From contig JAMYWO010000113.1 in assembly GCA_024220525.1 (NCBI GenBank), forward strand, positions 12,343 through 59,522: DNA of 47,180 nt, given 5' to 3'. Below are positions 32,703-45,000 of this stretch, in pieces. Positions within the stretch are counted from its first letter, which is position 1; each line of letters starts with the position of its first letter. A program made the position numbers and the translations under genes. This DNA comes from Cochliopodium minus (taxonomy: Eukaryota > Discosea > Himatismenida > Cochliopodiidae). Under the pieces are notes generated by a model. It saw only the letters and a program-made list of their open reading frames with translations, did no database searches and was not told the DNA's origin.

Positions 32703-34224
32703 ATGAATAACAACTATTTTACTATAAGCAGTGAATTAAAAGAAAACCTTTATAAGAGAAAGAATCAATTCGCATTTGCTGGACCAGGAAATGCAGATTT
32801 GCCTTTATGGAAAAATATTGTTGCAGGAGGTATTGCAGGGACAATTGGTAATCAAAAATATTTCTTCTCTTACAAATTTGCTAATATTTCTTTTAATAGA
32901 ACTAATGATAATGTATCCCACTGGTGAAGAACTTTTTCATTTTTTTGTTATTTTTGAATGCTTAACAAGATAAAAATATTAATATTTAATGATATTCATA
33001 TAAACACTAATTACAAATCCTTATACTATTCATTGATTTGGTTTTTTTTTTCAATTAATTATTCAATGAAAAATAGATGTCATTAAAACAAGATCTCAAT
33101 TGCAAACAGTAGGAAGAGCTTCATTTTTGAATTCATTCAAAACTATCATCAAAGAAGAAGGAATAGGAAGATTATATAGGTAAAACTCAAAGATCCCAAA
33201 AAAGTCTAATTATAATAATCTCAAGAATATTTCAATTATTTATATTGATATGTATTTAATGAAACTATTATTATAAATATAATTTTATATTATTTCACTT
33301 AAAATTTTTTATTTTAAATAAAAACCTTTATATAATCTATCATCCAATATTTTTTAAAGAGGAATCATTAACCCTATAATGGCTGAAGCACCAAAGAGAG
33401 CAATCAAATTTAGTGCAAATGAACACTTTAAAAAATTGGCTCTTAAATTCTCCAAGGATGGAAAATTGACATCCTTTCATCACGTCTTCACTGGTGCAAT
33501 GGCAGGTGCTACCGAAACTTTTTTCAATTGTCCTTTTGGTAAAAAAAAAAAATTAAAAAATTTTCTTAACATTGTTCTTGACATTTTTTTTTAGAGGTCA
33601 TAAAAGTTAGAATGCAAGCAAAAGAAAACGTAAGATAAAATTAAAGTCTTAAATTATTCACTTCCAAAGATATTAAGCATTTAAATCACTCTCCTTATTT
33701 TCTTCTTTTAAAAAGGTTGCACTCTATAAAAACAGTTTGGAAGCTTTAGCAGGAACAATCAAAAGCGAAGGACTTTTGGGTCTTTACAAAGGAATGGAGG
33801 CTCAAATGTGGCGTAATGTAGTATGGAATGGTACTTATTTCGGTGTGATTGGTTTCATCAGAAACAACATCCCAAAGCCAGATAGCAAGTCTGGAGAAAA
33901 ATTTCACAGCTTCATTTGTGGTGTTTTCGGTGGTACCATCGCAACCACTTTGAAGTAAAAAGAATTTTAGTCTTTTTTTATTTCCTTTGCTTTGATCTCT
34001 TAACAATTTATTTTAGCACTCCACTTGATGTTGTCAAATCTCGTATGCAAAACGTTTCTGTTGTTGGTGCTGGAAGATGGACCCTCCCTTCATTGGCTTT
34101 AATTTACAAAACAGAAGGATTCAAGTCTCTCTATAAGGGTTACACTGCCAGAATTGTTAGATTAGGACCTGGTGGGGGTATAATGTTGGTTTCTTTTGAT
34201 TTAATTTGCCAACTTTTGGGATGA
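32703..34224 (+). CDS. SLC25A21: mitochondrial 2-oxodicarboxylate carrier-like protein
   Basis: Seven exons: 32703-32847, 32900-32923, 33077-33179, 33360-33538, 33595-33629, 33716-33954, 34017-34224; 310 residues, the normal length. Three about-100-residue repeats carry the carrier signature: PTDVIKTR, PFEVIKVRMQ and TPLDVVKSRMQ. The family exchanges 2-oxoadipate/2-oxoglutarate and related C5-C7 oxodicarboxylates across the inner mitochondrial membrane. Subfamily blocks include IINPIMAEAPKRAIKF, LYKGMEAQMWRNVVWNG, GTIATTLNTPLDVV and VRLGPGGGIMLVSFD, as in yeast Odc1/2 and human SLC25A21. Exon 2 is only 24 nt and encodes the LMIMYPT part of the first signature; without it the motif is broken, which is strong support. 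Ends in TGA. Confidence 0.93.
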
Positions 34225-34250
34225 CATTTCATTCCAGAGATTTCCGAATT

Positions 34251-34305
34251 ATTACAACGTTTAGAATTTATTGATACCTCTAACAAAGTTGTAATATTTT
34301 TTGGG
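34251..34305. repeat. inverted repeat related to the intronic MITE-like element
   Basis: ATTACAAC (34251-34258) pairs with GTTGTAAT (34288-34295) about 30 bp downstream of the carrier stop codon. The right side, ACAAAGTTGTAATATTTTTT, matches the reverse complement of the left arm of the 19072-19160 element. It may be a decayed copy or a 3'-UTR hairpin. Confidence 0.45.
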
Positions 34306-34499
34306 CAAGTCTTTAATTTTTTGATATTTTCAAAATTAAAATATTTTCTATTTAAATTTACTTTTCAACAAATATCTATTATTTGGAAACATCTTTCTTT
34401 TTTTTGAATATGAAACTTATTTTTTGAATATGGCGCCAAGATTATTATCATTGTGAAATATAAATGATAAAAAACTGTAATTATAAATAAAAAAAAAGT

Positions 34500-37192
34500 A
34501 TGAAGCCAGTAAATAAAGAGAATTTTGTCAATCTTGCTGAAGTTGATGATATAGATGCGTTGATTCAAAAGATGAAAGATATTAAAATCCAAAAGGAACA
34601 AAAAGGGATGAAGTTGATCCCCAACGAAGATTATGCACCAAAAGTGACTGCTACAAAAAAACCAATCCAATCAACTAAATCAACTGCGACCAATACCACC
34701 ACAAAAATAACCAGCAAAAAAGATAACGAGGAAATAACGGAAAATATTCAACCAAATAAACAACTTGGAAAACTTGTTGATAATATATTCACAGCCCTCA
34801 ATAATGAATTGAAAGAAGATAATGAGATATTTCAGAATGATAAAGAAACTGTGATTAGAAAGACATCCAAAGGAAAAGAAATTATTTTGAAAGCAAAATT
34901 ATTCCCATATCAAAAGCAAGGATTACAGGTAAATAAAATAAACCTTACATTATAATTCATTTTCGATATACCGTTAATTATTTGATTTGAATGCTTTTAT
35001 CTAAAACTACAAAAAATTTAATAGTTTCTCAAGAACAATGAAGCAGAAGATAATGATGTGAAGGGAGGATTATTATGTGATGAAATGGGTCTTGGAAAAA
35101 CTATTCAAATAATTAGGTAAAATATACAGAGTATTTCTTCAATTTTTTCTTGACATAATTTTTTTTTCTTTTTTAGTTTGCTTTTGGCAAGGCCTTATTC
35201 CATTGTTAGAAATAAAATGGATGATGAAGATCTCCCAATGGGAATAAAGAAACAAACCAAAGCAACATTGATAGTATCTCCTGTATCAACTCTCGATCAG
35301 TGGTAAAATAATTTAAAATTTACAAAATTCAATTCTAGATTTCTTACTGTATATTTTCAAAAGGCAGAAAGAAATAGAAAAATTCACAAAAGATATAAAG
35401 ATTGGATTCTACTATTCTAAGCAAAGAAATTTAAAAGATGTTGAAGATTATGATGTTATTTTAACAACATTCGGAACAATAAGTGCAGAATACGCAGCAG
35501 AAAGAGATCCAAGCAAAAAGAAGAAATATGCAAAAAAGATAACCCTGAGCAAAGTTTACTTCCACAGAATCGTTCTAGATGAAGCACATCAAATCAAAAA
35601 CATCAATGCAAGAGTAACAAAAGCATGTCTTGCTTTAACTTCAAGAAATAAATGGGCATTAACTGGTATGATTTCTTTTTTTTTTTCTTCATTTCTCATT
35701 GAAATTTACTTTTTTGTTTTGTCAGGTACTCCTGTACAAAACACTTTGATGGATTTGGAGCCTCTTCTTAGATTTGTTGGACTCCAATTTGAAAGACCTT
35801 GGTTCGTTCTCACTACTTCAAAAATTGAAAACAAAAAGTATGCCAACACTGAAACAGGAAAAAATGTGAGCTATTTTCAAAAGAACCTTTAAATCAATTA
35901 TTTTAAAAAATTTCTCTTTATTTTTTTAAATTTTTATTTTATTTTTTAATTAAATTAATCAATTCTTCTAAAAGGCAATGGACAAGCTTACTTTGTTATT
36001 GAAACCTTTATTGCTTAGAAGAACAAAGGCAACTAAGATAGAAGGAACTGACCAATGCATTGTAAGTCTTCCACCTTTTGATTTGCAATTTTGCACAGTA
36101 AAGTTTCCTGAAAAAGAGAATCAGTTCTATGAGAAACTAAAAACAGAAGCCAAAGAAACCCTCAAGCTTTACATGAGAGGAGAAAAGGAATATACTTGCG
36201 TTTTGGAGCATCTCTTGAGATTGAGACAAGTAAAGAAAGAGTTTACAAAAAAAAAATAAAAAATTTATTTCTAATCTTCTTTAATTAGGTTTGTGATCAT
36301 TACTACCTCCCCTTATCTTCTAAGGTACACGAAAGAGATGTTGATTTCAAGGATTTAAATAGCAATTTCGATAAAGTCTTGGAACTGACATCCACCAAGC
36401 CTCTTCCAAAAGAAAATGTCATTGATTTACTTGAAGAAGACGACAAAGAAACTGAAGAAGAAGACGACTACAAAGAAGATGACGAAGAGAAAGAAGATGA
36501 AGAACAAGATTACTTCAAAGGTACCAAAAAGTTCATCAACTTGGGAGAAATGAAATATTCTGCTAAAATGAACACTTTGGTGGAACAGCTCAAACAAATG
36601 AAAGAAGGTGACAAAGCTGTGATTTACTCTCAGTTTACTTCTTTCTTGACATTGTTGGGTATTTAAATTCTTTTATTAATTTTTTTTTTTTTTTTTTTTC
36701 ATTCAATTTTTTTTTTTAAAGGATTTGCTCTTATTAGAGAAAAACTTGAGTATGAAAGATTAGATGGAACGATGACCCAAATAAAAAGAGCGGCTGCAAT
36801 AGAAAACTTCAAAAAGAACCTCAAAGTCAACATCTTCTTGATCTCCTTGAAAGCGGGCGGTGTTGGTCTCAACTTGACAGAGGCTAACAAGTTATGGTTA
36901 ATTGATCCATGGTGGAACCCAGCAATAGATAGGTATTTAAAATTTATTTTTTACAATTAATTTTAAATTTAATTTTAATAAAATTTATTTTAGACAAGCT
37001 ATTGAAAGAGTTTATAGATTGGGTCAAAAAAGAAACGTACAAGTTTTAAGGCTTATCATGGAAGGTTCCATCGAAGAGAAAATCATTGAATTGCAAAAGA
37101 AGAAGGAGGCTTTGTCCGAAGGTGTTTTGAGCTTTGACGTTTCCAAGTTGTCCAAGCTTACAAAGAAAGATGTAGAAATGCTTCTTTCTTAA
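34500..37192 (+). CDS. SNF2-family ATPase, Rad5/Rad16/TTF2-like group
   Basis: Nine exons: 34500-34928, 35025-35116, 35177-35302, 35364-35665, 35726-35865, 35975-36229, 36289-36658, 36722-36932, 36994-37192; 707 residues. Helicase motifs in order: Q-like [10 protein letters not shown]; motif [15 protein letters not shown]; Ia [29 protein letters not shown] (DEAH); [69 protein letters not shown]. These ATPases translocate on double-stranded DNA and remodel protein-DNA complexes. [11 protein letters not shown] and [13 protein letters not shown] resemble the Rad5/Rad16/TTF2 branch, but no RING finger lies between the lobes; an acidic stretch of about 45 residues (near residues 465-510) sits there. 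The N-terminus is charged and low complexity. No ubiquitin-ligase role can be inferred. Confidence 0.93.
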
Positions 37193-37581
37193 AATGTGAG
37201 GAACTTATTCCATTTAATCATTTGAGATTGAAAAAACATTAATTTTTTATTTCATTCAAACAATTAAAAAAATCTTTCACAAACTATCCAATATTTAATA
37301 ATCCCTTTCAAATTTCCATTTCACAAACAATTTATTTTCTAAAAAATGAACTTTACTAAAATTTGCCTCAGATTGAAAAAAATATTTGATTTTGAGAACT
37401 TGGAACAAAAAAGCATTTAAATTCAAAGTTTATAAGAAAAATATGGTTGAATGATAATTTTCATAAATATAAGAAAAAATAAAAAAATTGGGAGCAACAT
37501 TTCTCTATATAATATTTGCAAATATCAAAGATATAAAAGAAAGATAGAATAAAATAAAAGATATCCATAGAAAATAAAATA
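37193..37581. other. A/T-rich spacer
   Basis: 389 bp between the stop of the SNF2 gene and the start of the Asn-rich RhoGEF. The promoter of the latter should be here; no clear motif seen. Confidence 0.5.
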
Positions 37582-40500
37582 ATGAATCAAGAAAATAATA
37601 GTGGAAGTATAAATATAACTGCACCTCCCACTTCCAAAAGATCCAAAAAAAAATTTCAGACTTTGAGATATCAAAAAAAGGATGTCAATGAGAGATTTGA
37701 GTTCAATACAAAGCTAACTTCACAATCGGATCCTCATCTCGAAATGCAAGTAAATCAAAATGTGAATAATTATCAATCCAATCCAATTACTCAGACATTC
37801 TTCACATCAGATGGAAATATTAACCCAAATATCAATATAAATGGAAATAACAATAATCTAAGCAATAATAATATCAACAAGAACAACCATAATCACAGTA
37901 ATATCAAAATTAACTATGATAATCTCAGAAATATAGATTTCAAAGAGACCATACATGTTCCGATGCACAAAACCAAATCCACTTCAGAATTGCAAAGAAA
38001 TAATGATAATCAAGGAAACAATATTTATCAAAGAAGTTACTCTATAGATTATGGATCCTCAATGTATCAAGATAATCAAAATAATTTTTACCCTCAAAAT
38101 TCCCTCAACAATATCTTAGATGGAAATCAATATATCTCAGTCGATAATGGTACGATATTGCCCAATTTTACAAATTCACTAAATGAGGGGAATATAATTT
38201 TTATTAACAATAGTATAGGATCGAATTATAATGCAAACAATAATAATAATCCTAATTTGCCAAATCATGTGACAAATAATAATATTAATCCTAATATATC
38301 TTTGATCAATAATTTCAATAATGGCTTTAATAACTCTAATAATCATCTCAGCAACAATCCCAACATTATTCCTTATTCCAACAATAATGAATTCAATTCT
38401 CCCAACAATAGATCAACATCTACACCAACACTCAACAAAGATCCATCTTTTACAACAACAAATCTTCCAACCAATCATAATAACATAACTTTCACCTCTC
38501 TCAATAATAACCAAAACAACAATAAAGACTTTTCTTTCAATAACAACATTGCGTTGATTCCTAATTTGTCTAATCCTTCTCCTCCTAGATCTGATCCCGT
38601 CACACCTCCCAGTTCTGCGCCTAGCTATTACAACATTTATGGGAATGAGCTTCAAAATAATTATATTAACAACAATAACAACAATGTTAATCATTTGGGT
38701 AATAATTTTAACAATCTCAACTTAAACACCAATTCAAACAACAGTTTGAATATCAATTCAAATAACAGTTTAAATATTGGTTCAAACAACTTGAACATAA
38801 GTCCAAATAACAGTAGTTTTAATAATTTAAATTTAAACAACAAAAACTCTTCTTTTAATAATAATAATACTTCTTTCAATAACAATGGCAATAATACTTC
38901 TTTCAATAATGGAAATCCCTCTCTTAATTTTCCTAATAATAATAACAGTGTTTCCACTGGCTTTCTTACAGTTCCCACCACCCATCAAAGATCCAAAAGT
39001 AATACAGACTATGATGAAATGGAAAAGAGAATTAGGTTAGAGTTAGAGGAGAAAATAAGATTGGAAATGGAAGAGAAGCTGAGACAAGAACTCGAACTCC
39101 AGATGAGGAGTGAGTACGAAAGGAAGAAAGAATTCCAAGAAAAATTGGAAAATGTAGAAAACAAAAAACTTGGCAATTTCGTCACCTCCATTCCTCATTT
39201 AAATCCTCCTCTCAACAAACCAAACTACAACATAAATTTGAGCAACTTGGAAAATAGAAATACATCTCCCAATCACTCGCCCAATCATTCTCCTAGAAGT
39301 AAAGAAAAAATGAATGAACACAAATTCAATCCCATCGTTTCTCCAACCAAGATCAAACTTCCCTTTCCCGGAAAAATGATCACATCTCCCAGCAAAGAAA
39401 GCCTCTCTAAAACCAAAGAACAATCCATTCCCACCAATTCTATTCTTATTCCTGGAACCTCTCATCACAGCGACAACAATGGACATGAATTTCATCCCAT
39501 GTTGCACAGATCTAAAACTGATCTTCCTAACAAAGAAATTCACAAGATGGATCTCAAAGAACTTAAATCCAAAATTAGAGATCAAAACATCACCAACAAA
39601 ACTGATCTCATTTCTACCACTACCAAGAAAGACTACGTCCCTAAAACTAAGCCTATTGACTTTTCTCTTTATGACGGAAAGGACCACAGACATTCTTCTC
39701 TCAATGACTTGAAGGCTGCCATCAAGGTTCAGTCCCTTGTCAGAATGTTCATCTACAAAAAGAGATTCAAACAAATCAGGTTGAGAAGCAAAACTGCTCA
39801 CGAAATTCTTTCTTCGGAAGTTGTGTACGTCAATTTGATTCAAAAATACATGGAGGTTTAAATTTTTTTTTATTATTTTGAATATTTTTTTAAATTTTAA
39901 TTTTATTTTTCAAATTAATTTTTTTATTTCTATTTTTTAATTTTTATTAATTTTTTTATTTTTTTTTTTTAATTTTATTACTTTATTTTTTTAAAAAAGG
40001 TGTTTGTTTATAATATTCCCAAACTTTTTCCAGAGATACCCGAAAACTTTATCCAAATTTTGTATCTTACAATGAAACCAATTTTGGAATTCAACTCCAT
40101 TCTCCTCGAAAAACTCAAAGTAAGACTAGAAAAGTGGAATGACAAAAGTACAGTCGGAGATATATTCTTGTCTTTGGATTTCGTCCCTATTTATGGCAAA
40201 TACATCACCAATTACGATAATTGTATGTCCATCATTCAGTGGTACAACGAGAAAGATCCAAAGTTTTCTAAATTTATTCAATCTTCTGAAGAGACTTTAG
40301 GAAACACACTTCAATCTTTTGTTATTCTTCCGATACAAAGAGTTCCAAGGTAAGTTTTATTTTAGTTTTTTTTTTATTAATAATATTTGTTTTTTATTTT
40401 ATTTTCATTTTTTTTTTTAAAAGATACATTTTATTGTTGGAACAAATGTTGAAAAGAACTCCTTCACATCACGTAGATTACTATTTTCTCACAGAATCAA

Positions 40501-40973
40501 AAAAAAAGTTGGAAGTGACAGGCAATGAAATCAACCACAAAAAAAGGATCTACGACGAAAAAAGAGACTCTGTCAACGAATCCAAACGTGTGAGAAACCT
40601 CGTCTCGCCTGATCTCGAAGAGCTGGGACAAAACAACAGAAGGTTCTTATTAGAAGGCGAAGTGTATATACAAAGTGATAAAAAGAGAAAAAGAAAGATA
40701 TTTTTGTTCAATGATCTTCTTTTAGTCGCTTCAAATAAATTAGTAAAGAAAAAACATGAGCTCAAAAGCAAGATTGAGCTTTTGAAACCTACTAATAAGG
40801 CCAGAATTGAAGATATGAAGGATGAACATCAGTTTTTGGGAGTCACTTGCAAAAACTCTTTCTTGTTACACAGTATTAATGAGTCTTTGTTCATTTTTTG
40901 TTCGACTCCAGAGGAAAAAACAAATTTGTTTAACCTTCTTCAAAATGTTTTGAATTCAATCAAAAAGAATTAA
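37582..40973 (+). CDS. asparagine-rich IQ-motif Rho guanine-nucleotide exchange factor
   Basis: Exons: 37582-39855, 40000-40349, 40424-40973; 1057 residues. Residues about 55-470 are Asn/Ser-rich low complexity with near-repeats such as SNNSLNINSNNSLNI. About 479-527 form a charged coiled coil (LELEEKIRLEMEEKLRQELE). About 710-733 form an IQ motif (AIKVQSLVRMFIYKKRFKQI), a calmodulin or light-chain site. It leads directly into a DH domain (about 740-925; SEVVYVNLIQKYMEV, then FVILPIQRVPRYILLLEQML) and a PH domain (about 940-1055; RKIFLFNDLLLVASNK). It should activate Rho-family GTPases, possibly under calcium/calmodulin control. The low-complexity part is a single 2.3-kb exon; the two introns fall inside the DH domain and one shares position and phase with the F-box-RhoGEF-gelsolin gene. 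The 3' end is 73 bp from the METTL5 stop. Confidence 0.93.
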
Positions 40974-41046
40974 AAAAAAATTTTTATTTGTAAAAAAATT
41001 ATTATTTTTAGTTTTTATTCACATTTTTTAATAAATATTTCCTGTT

Positions 41047-41820
41047 TTATTTCTTTTTTTTAATGTGATTAAATCTCCAAAAATCTACTTCTATTTCCAC
41101 ATTATCTTTTTTATGAAACTTCATTGTTTTAGGAAGATCGAATTTCTAGTTAATTAAATTAAAATTTAATATATTATTATTATTAATTTAATTAATTTTT
41201 TTTTTTAATTTACCATCTCTGCTACAACTTTTCCTTCAAGTTTTAGCTCCTTACATTTTCTTTGAATATACTCTCTTGTGCTTGTTTTATGAAGAGAATA
41301 AATACTATTTGTTGATAACTTCCAAAAAAAATTAAAAAAAAAAAAAATTTTTTGAATTATGAGGGGAACATCTTTTTTCTTTTACCTTTGATCCTATTTC
41401 AAGAAATTTGATATCTATTCCTTTAATTTTAGTTCCAAATGGAGGATTCATAATTACAGTATCGAATTTAGAATGGAGGGATTCAGGTATATTCTCGACA
41501 CTGCAGTTCAAAAAATCTATATCTCCACATTCATCAAAGATGATCGATATATTCTCCTTTGCATCCTCTATGGCAGATGGATCGATATCTATAGCCATAA
41601 CAAAAGATGCACCCAACAATGATGAAGCGATGGTTAACATCCCGCTGCCACATCCAAGATCACAGACGAATTTACCATCAAGATCACCAAATGAATTCTC
41701 TATTGTGAACATCATTTCTGTTGCCAAGTTAGGAGGTGTTGGATATTGCTCTAATTTTACTTTTGCCTTTTGAAATGGCTTTATTTTCTGAAGATGGATT
41801 TCGAGTTGTTTCCTTTTCAT
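41047..41820 (-). CDS. METTL5: METTL5-like 18S rRNA N6-adenosine methyltransferase
   Basis: Exons: 41820-41386, 41318-41214, 41145-41047; 212 residues (human 209). METTL5, with its partner TRMT112, methylates one adenosine near the decoding site of 18S rRNA using SAM. Visible landmarks are KLEQYPTPPNLATEM; the SAM-binding loop VCDLGCGSGMLTIASSLLGA; the acidic motif II MAIDIDPSAIEDAKEN; the catalytic DTVIMNPPFGTK (NPPF for N6-adenine); SIYSLHKTSTREYI; and the C-terminal KFHKKDNVEIEVDFWRF. All features of the family are present and phases fit. It shares a short 230-bp divergent promoter with the DH-C1-PH-PX-SH3 gene. Confidence 0.97.
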
Positions 41821-42050
41821 TTTTATGGTGTATTTTCTTGTTTTATTCTCGATATATCTGAATCACTTCAATTTTTTTTATTTTTTCTTCTCTGAAAAAA
41901 AAAATTATTTCCTTTAATTATAAACACCAAGAAAACTAAAGTTTTAAGAATTACAAATGTATTCAAGTTTGTCAAACTTTTTCCATTTTTTCAATCAATT
42001 TTCTTATTAAATTTAAAAAAAAAAAGGCTCAAATTTTGAAAACTCAAATA

Positions 42051-45000
42051 ATGACTGATATAGGTAAAATATTTTCAAATGATCCAATATAATCAGAATA
42101 TTTCAATAAAGCACACAATTTTTAAATATTATTTTTGATTTATTGAACATTTCATCTGACACTCAAATTAGAAAAACAAAGATTGAAGATAGGGGAGAGG
42201 ATACAATCGATATATGAATCAGAATTGCTATATTCAAATACACTCAGCGAATATCTCACGCATTTCTTCGAGGGGATCAAACATGTGATAGAAGAGAAGA
42301 AGATCTTTGAAATTATAGGATCATTTCACAAGATAAGGGATGCTCATAAGATGATATCTGATAATTTGAAAAATCAAGACGTAAATAAAGAATGGCACAA
42401 ATTATCTTTTCAAATCTACAACGATATCTATCCAACCGTACAAAAAGATTACATCTTCTTTTGCAATCAGTGGGAACAATTGACGGGTTATGTGATGGAG
42501 GAGAAGAAAAAGAAAATGATCAAAAAATTTGGAAAGTTGGATTGTGAAACAAAACTCAAAGAATTTCACAGTGCAACTCTGAGTATAATAAGTAAAAACC
42601 AAACAAAATATTTAAAATTTTTCTAAAAAAAATAAAATTTTTAATGAAGCTCGTATAATGAGAATACCTTTGTTGATGTCCGAGCTTTTGGAGTTGTTGG
42701 ACAAAACGGACCTGAACTATGAAGTTATAGGAACCTGTGCGAGAATAACAAAAGAAATTTCCAAAGACATCGATAACAAGAAAGCTAACGTTCAAAAAAT
42801 TCAAAAACTTTCAAGGGACATCACCGTGAAAGATCAAAGCATCTTGAAGGATTCTTTTATCTTTTTTCCTCTTGGAGATAGCAACAGAAAAATTATTTCT
42901 TCGTTTACACAACATGTATTTAAGGTAACTCCCCTACAACAATCAGAATTTTGTATTCAGTGCTACAAACCTATTTTCTCTGTTGGAATGAAATGTTCTC
43001 ATTGCCATTTTTGGTGCCACGAGGATTGCTCTGGAAACACCAAAATAAATTGTTTCAATTATGCCATGCTCAAAACTAACAAAGTAGATCTCACTAGCAA
43101 AAACAGATTGTTTATAGAGAAATTGTCAGATGTTCTATTGATATCACCAAAAGAAAAAATGAAAATAAGTAAAAAAAAAAAATTTTTTTAGATTTTTAGT
43201 TATTAATAATTTAAAATGAGAATTATTCTTGTTTAGTGATGGAGTATTAATTGTATCAAAGAAACAAGCAATAGATTATGTCAAGTTTTATTCTCACATG
43301 ACAAAGCAATTTTCGAGGATAATCTATTCGGGAGATTCTGATTCTATCCTAAGAATAACTAGCCCTAGGTTCCAAAGTAAAAAGTATGATATTGATTTCC
43401 GTTCTCTCAAGAAAAGAAACGAATGGTTCTCAAAATTAAACGAGGCCAAAGAATCTCACAAGAAAAACCTTCCCACAGATGAAACTACCTCTCCTTTTTT
43501 GAACGCTTACGAAGCCTCGCAAATAACAGTGAAAGTCACCAGAGTTTCTCTCCAAAAAGAAAAGTTTAACATCCTTAGTTTTTACCACGTAAAACTTTCT
43601 TTTTCCTAATTTTAAAAAATATATTCAAATTAATTTTTTTTAGTTGGTTCAGCTCTCTTTCATTGTGAATGACGAGCAAATACATACTTCAAAGAAGAGA
43701 GTAGGAAAAAAATATTATTTTTTTTTTATTGTACATTTTGTAATTTTAATTTTTGTAAAAAGGGAAAATACTTTACAAAATTGAAAGAATATTTAGAAGA
43801 ACTTTACAACAAGATTAAATTTCCCATCTTTCCCAAGTTCCCAAATCATTCTTCGAACAATTTATTTGACCAATTAGAAGAAATAAGAAAACATTTGGAA
43901 GTTTATTTAATGTTTTGTCTTAAATTACCAGGAATATTGAATAAGTAATTTTCTAATCATTTATATGGATTAAAAAAAAACTAATTGAATATTTTTTAAA
44001 ATAGTGCATTTTTCAAACTCATTTTTAAAGATGATTCAAGTACCAGCATGCAAAATTTATTTGATAAATCAAATATCAAACTAAACAATGAAAAAAATTC
44101 AAAAGAAAGAATCCATTCTACTTGTTCTTCTTCTAGTGAAACTTCTCAAAGAAAAATCAAAATACCTTTTGTTGAAAAAAGAGTTTCTCCAAGAGAAGTT
44201 GGTGAAGAAACAAAAACGGACATTGCTAAAAAATTGGCTAACCTTTTGAATGTAGAAAAGATTGTTGATCTTAATAACACCGTAATAACCGAAGAACTAT
44301 TTGATGAAACTCCCAATAATATAATGGAAGAGGAAATTTTAAATTCTAAAAATGAAGAAAGCAATGAATTTACAAAAAAAGAGGAAATTACCAAAGAATC
44401 TCCTTCTCATGAAGTAAACAAAATTTTGGAAGATGAAGAAATTTTTTTGGAAATAAAAGAAAATATCACAACAAAACCAAATCACTTGAAAATAACAATA
44501 AAAGAGTCGCCCAATAAAGAAATATCTCCACAATTAAGCCAAGAACCCCCACAATCCATAAACGAAATTGATCAACAAACAAATTCATCTGAAATAAAAC
44601 AAGATAAAGTTGAAAAACCAAAACCTAAATCGAAACTGTCTATGGTGATAAAGCCTATTGAATTAGACAAGCCAAAAAAGAAAAAGAGTATGAAAATAAT
44701 GGCGATTAAAGAAGAATCTTTTATGAAGAAAAGTGCTGTGATTCAACTAAAAATTTCTAAAATACTCTCCCAAGAAATAGATCATCTTCCAAAAGATGAT
44801 CATCCTATCATTAGTCCAAGAAATCTCCAAAGCTCTAAAGTGGCTGTGCTTATAGAAAAACACGAAAAGATCCAACATGATCATTGTGATATCAAAGCCC
44901 AAATTTCTCCTCGTCATGAAAAATCTCACGTAGCAAAACTAAAAGATAAATTTATCTCCAAAAGACCTTCTTATGATATTATAGAGCTTAACAAGCAAAA

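Noticed and set aside
36415-36520. Acidic GAA/GAC-rich block in the SNF2 gene as a possible RING or other inserted domain
   Set aside because: There are no Cys or His in zinc-binding spacing; it is a simple acidic linker.
39199-39843. 214-codon antisense open frame under the Asn-rich RhoGEF
   Set aside because: It is the mirror of a well-supported coding exon, has no recognisable motif, and its frame is open only because of the sense-strand codon pattern.
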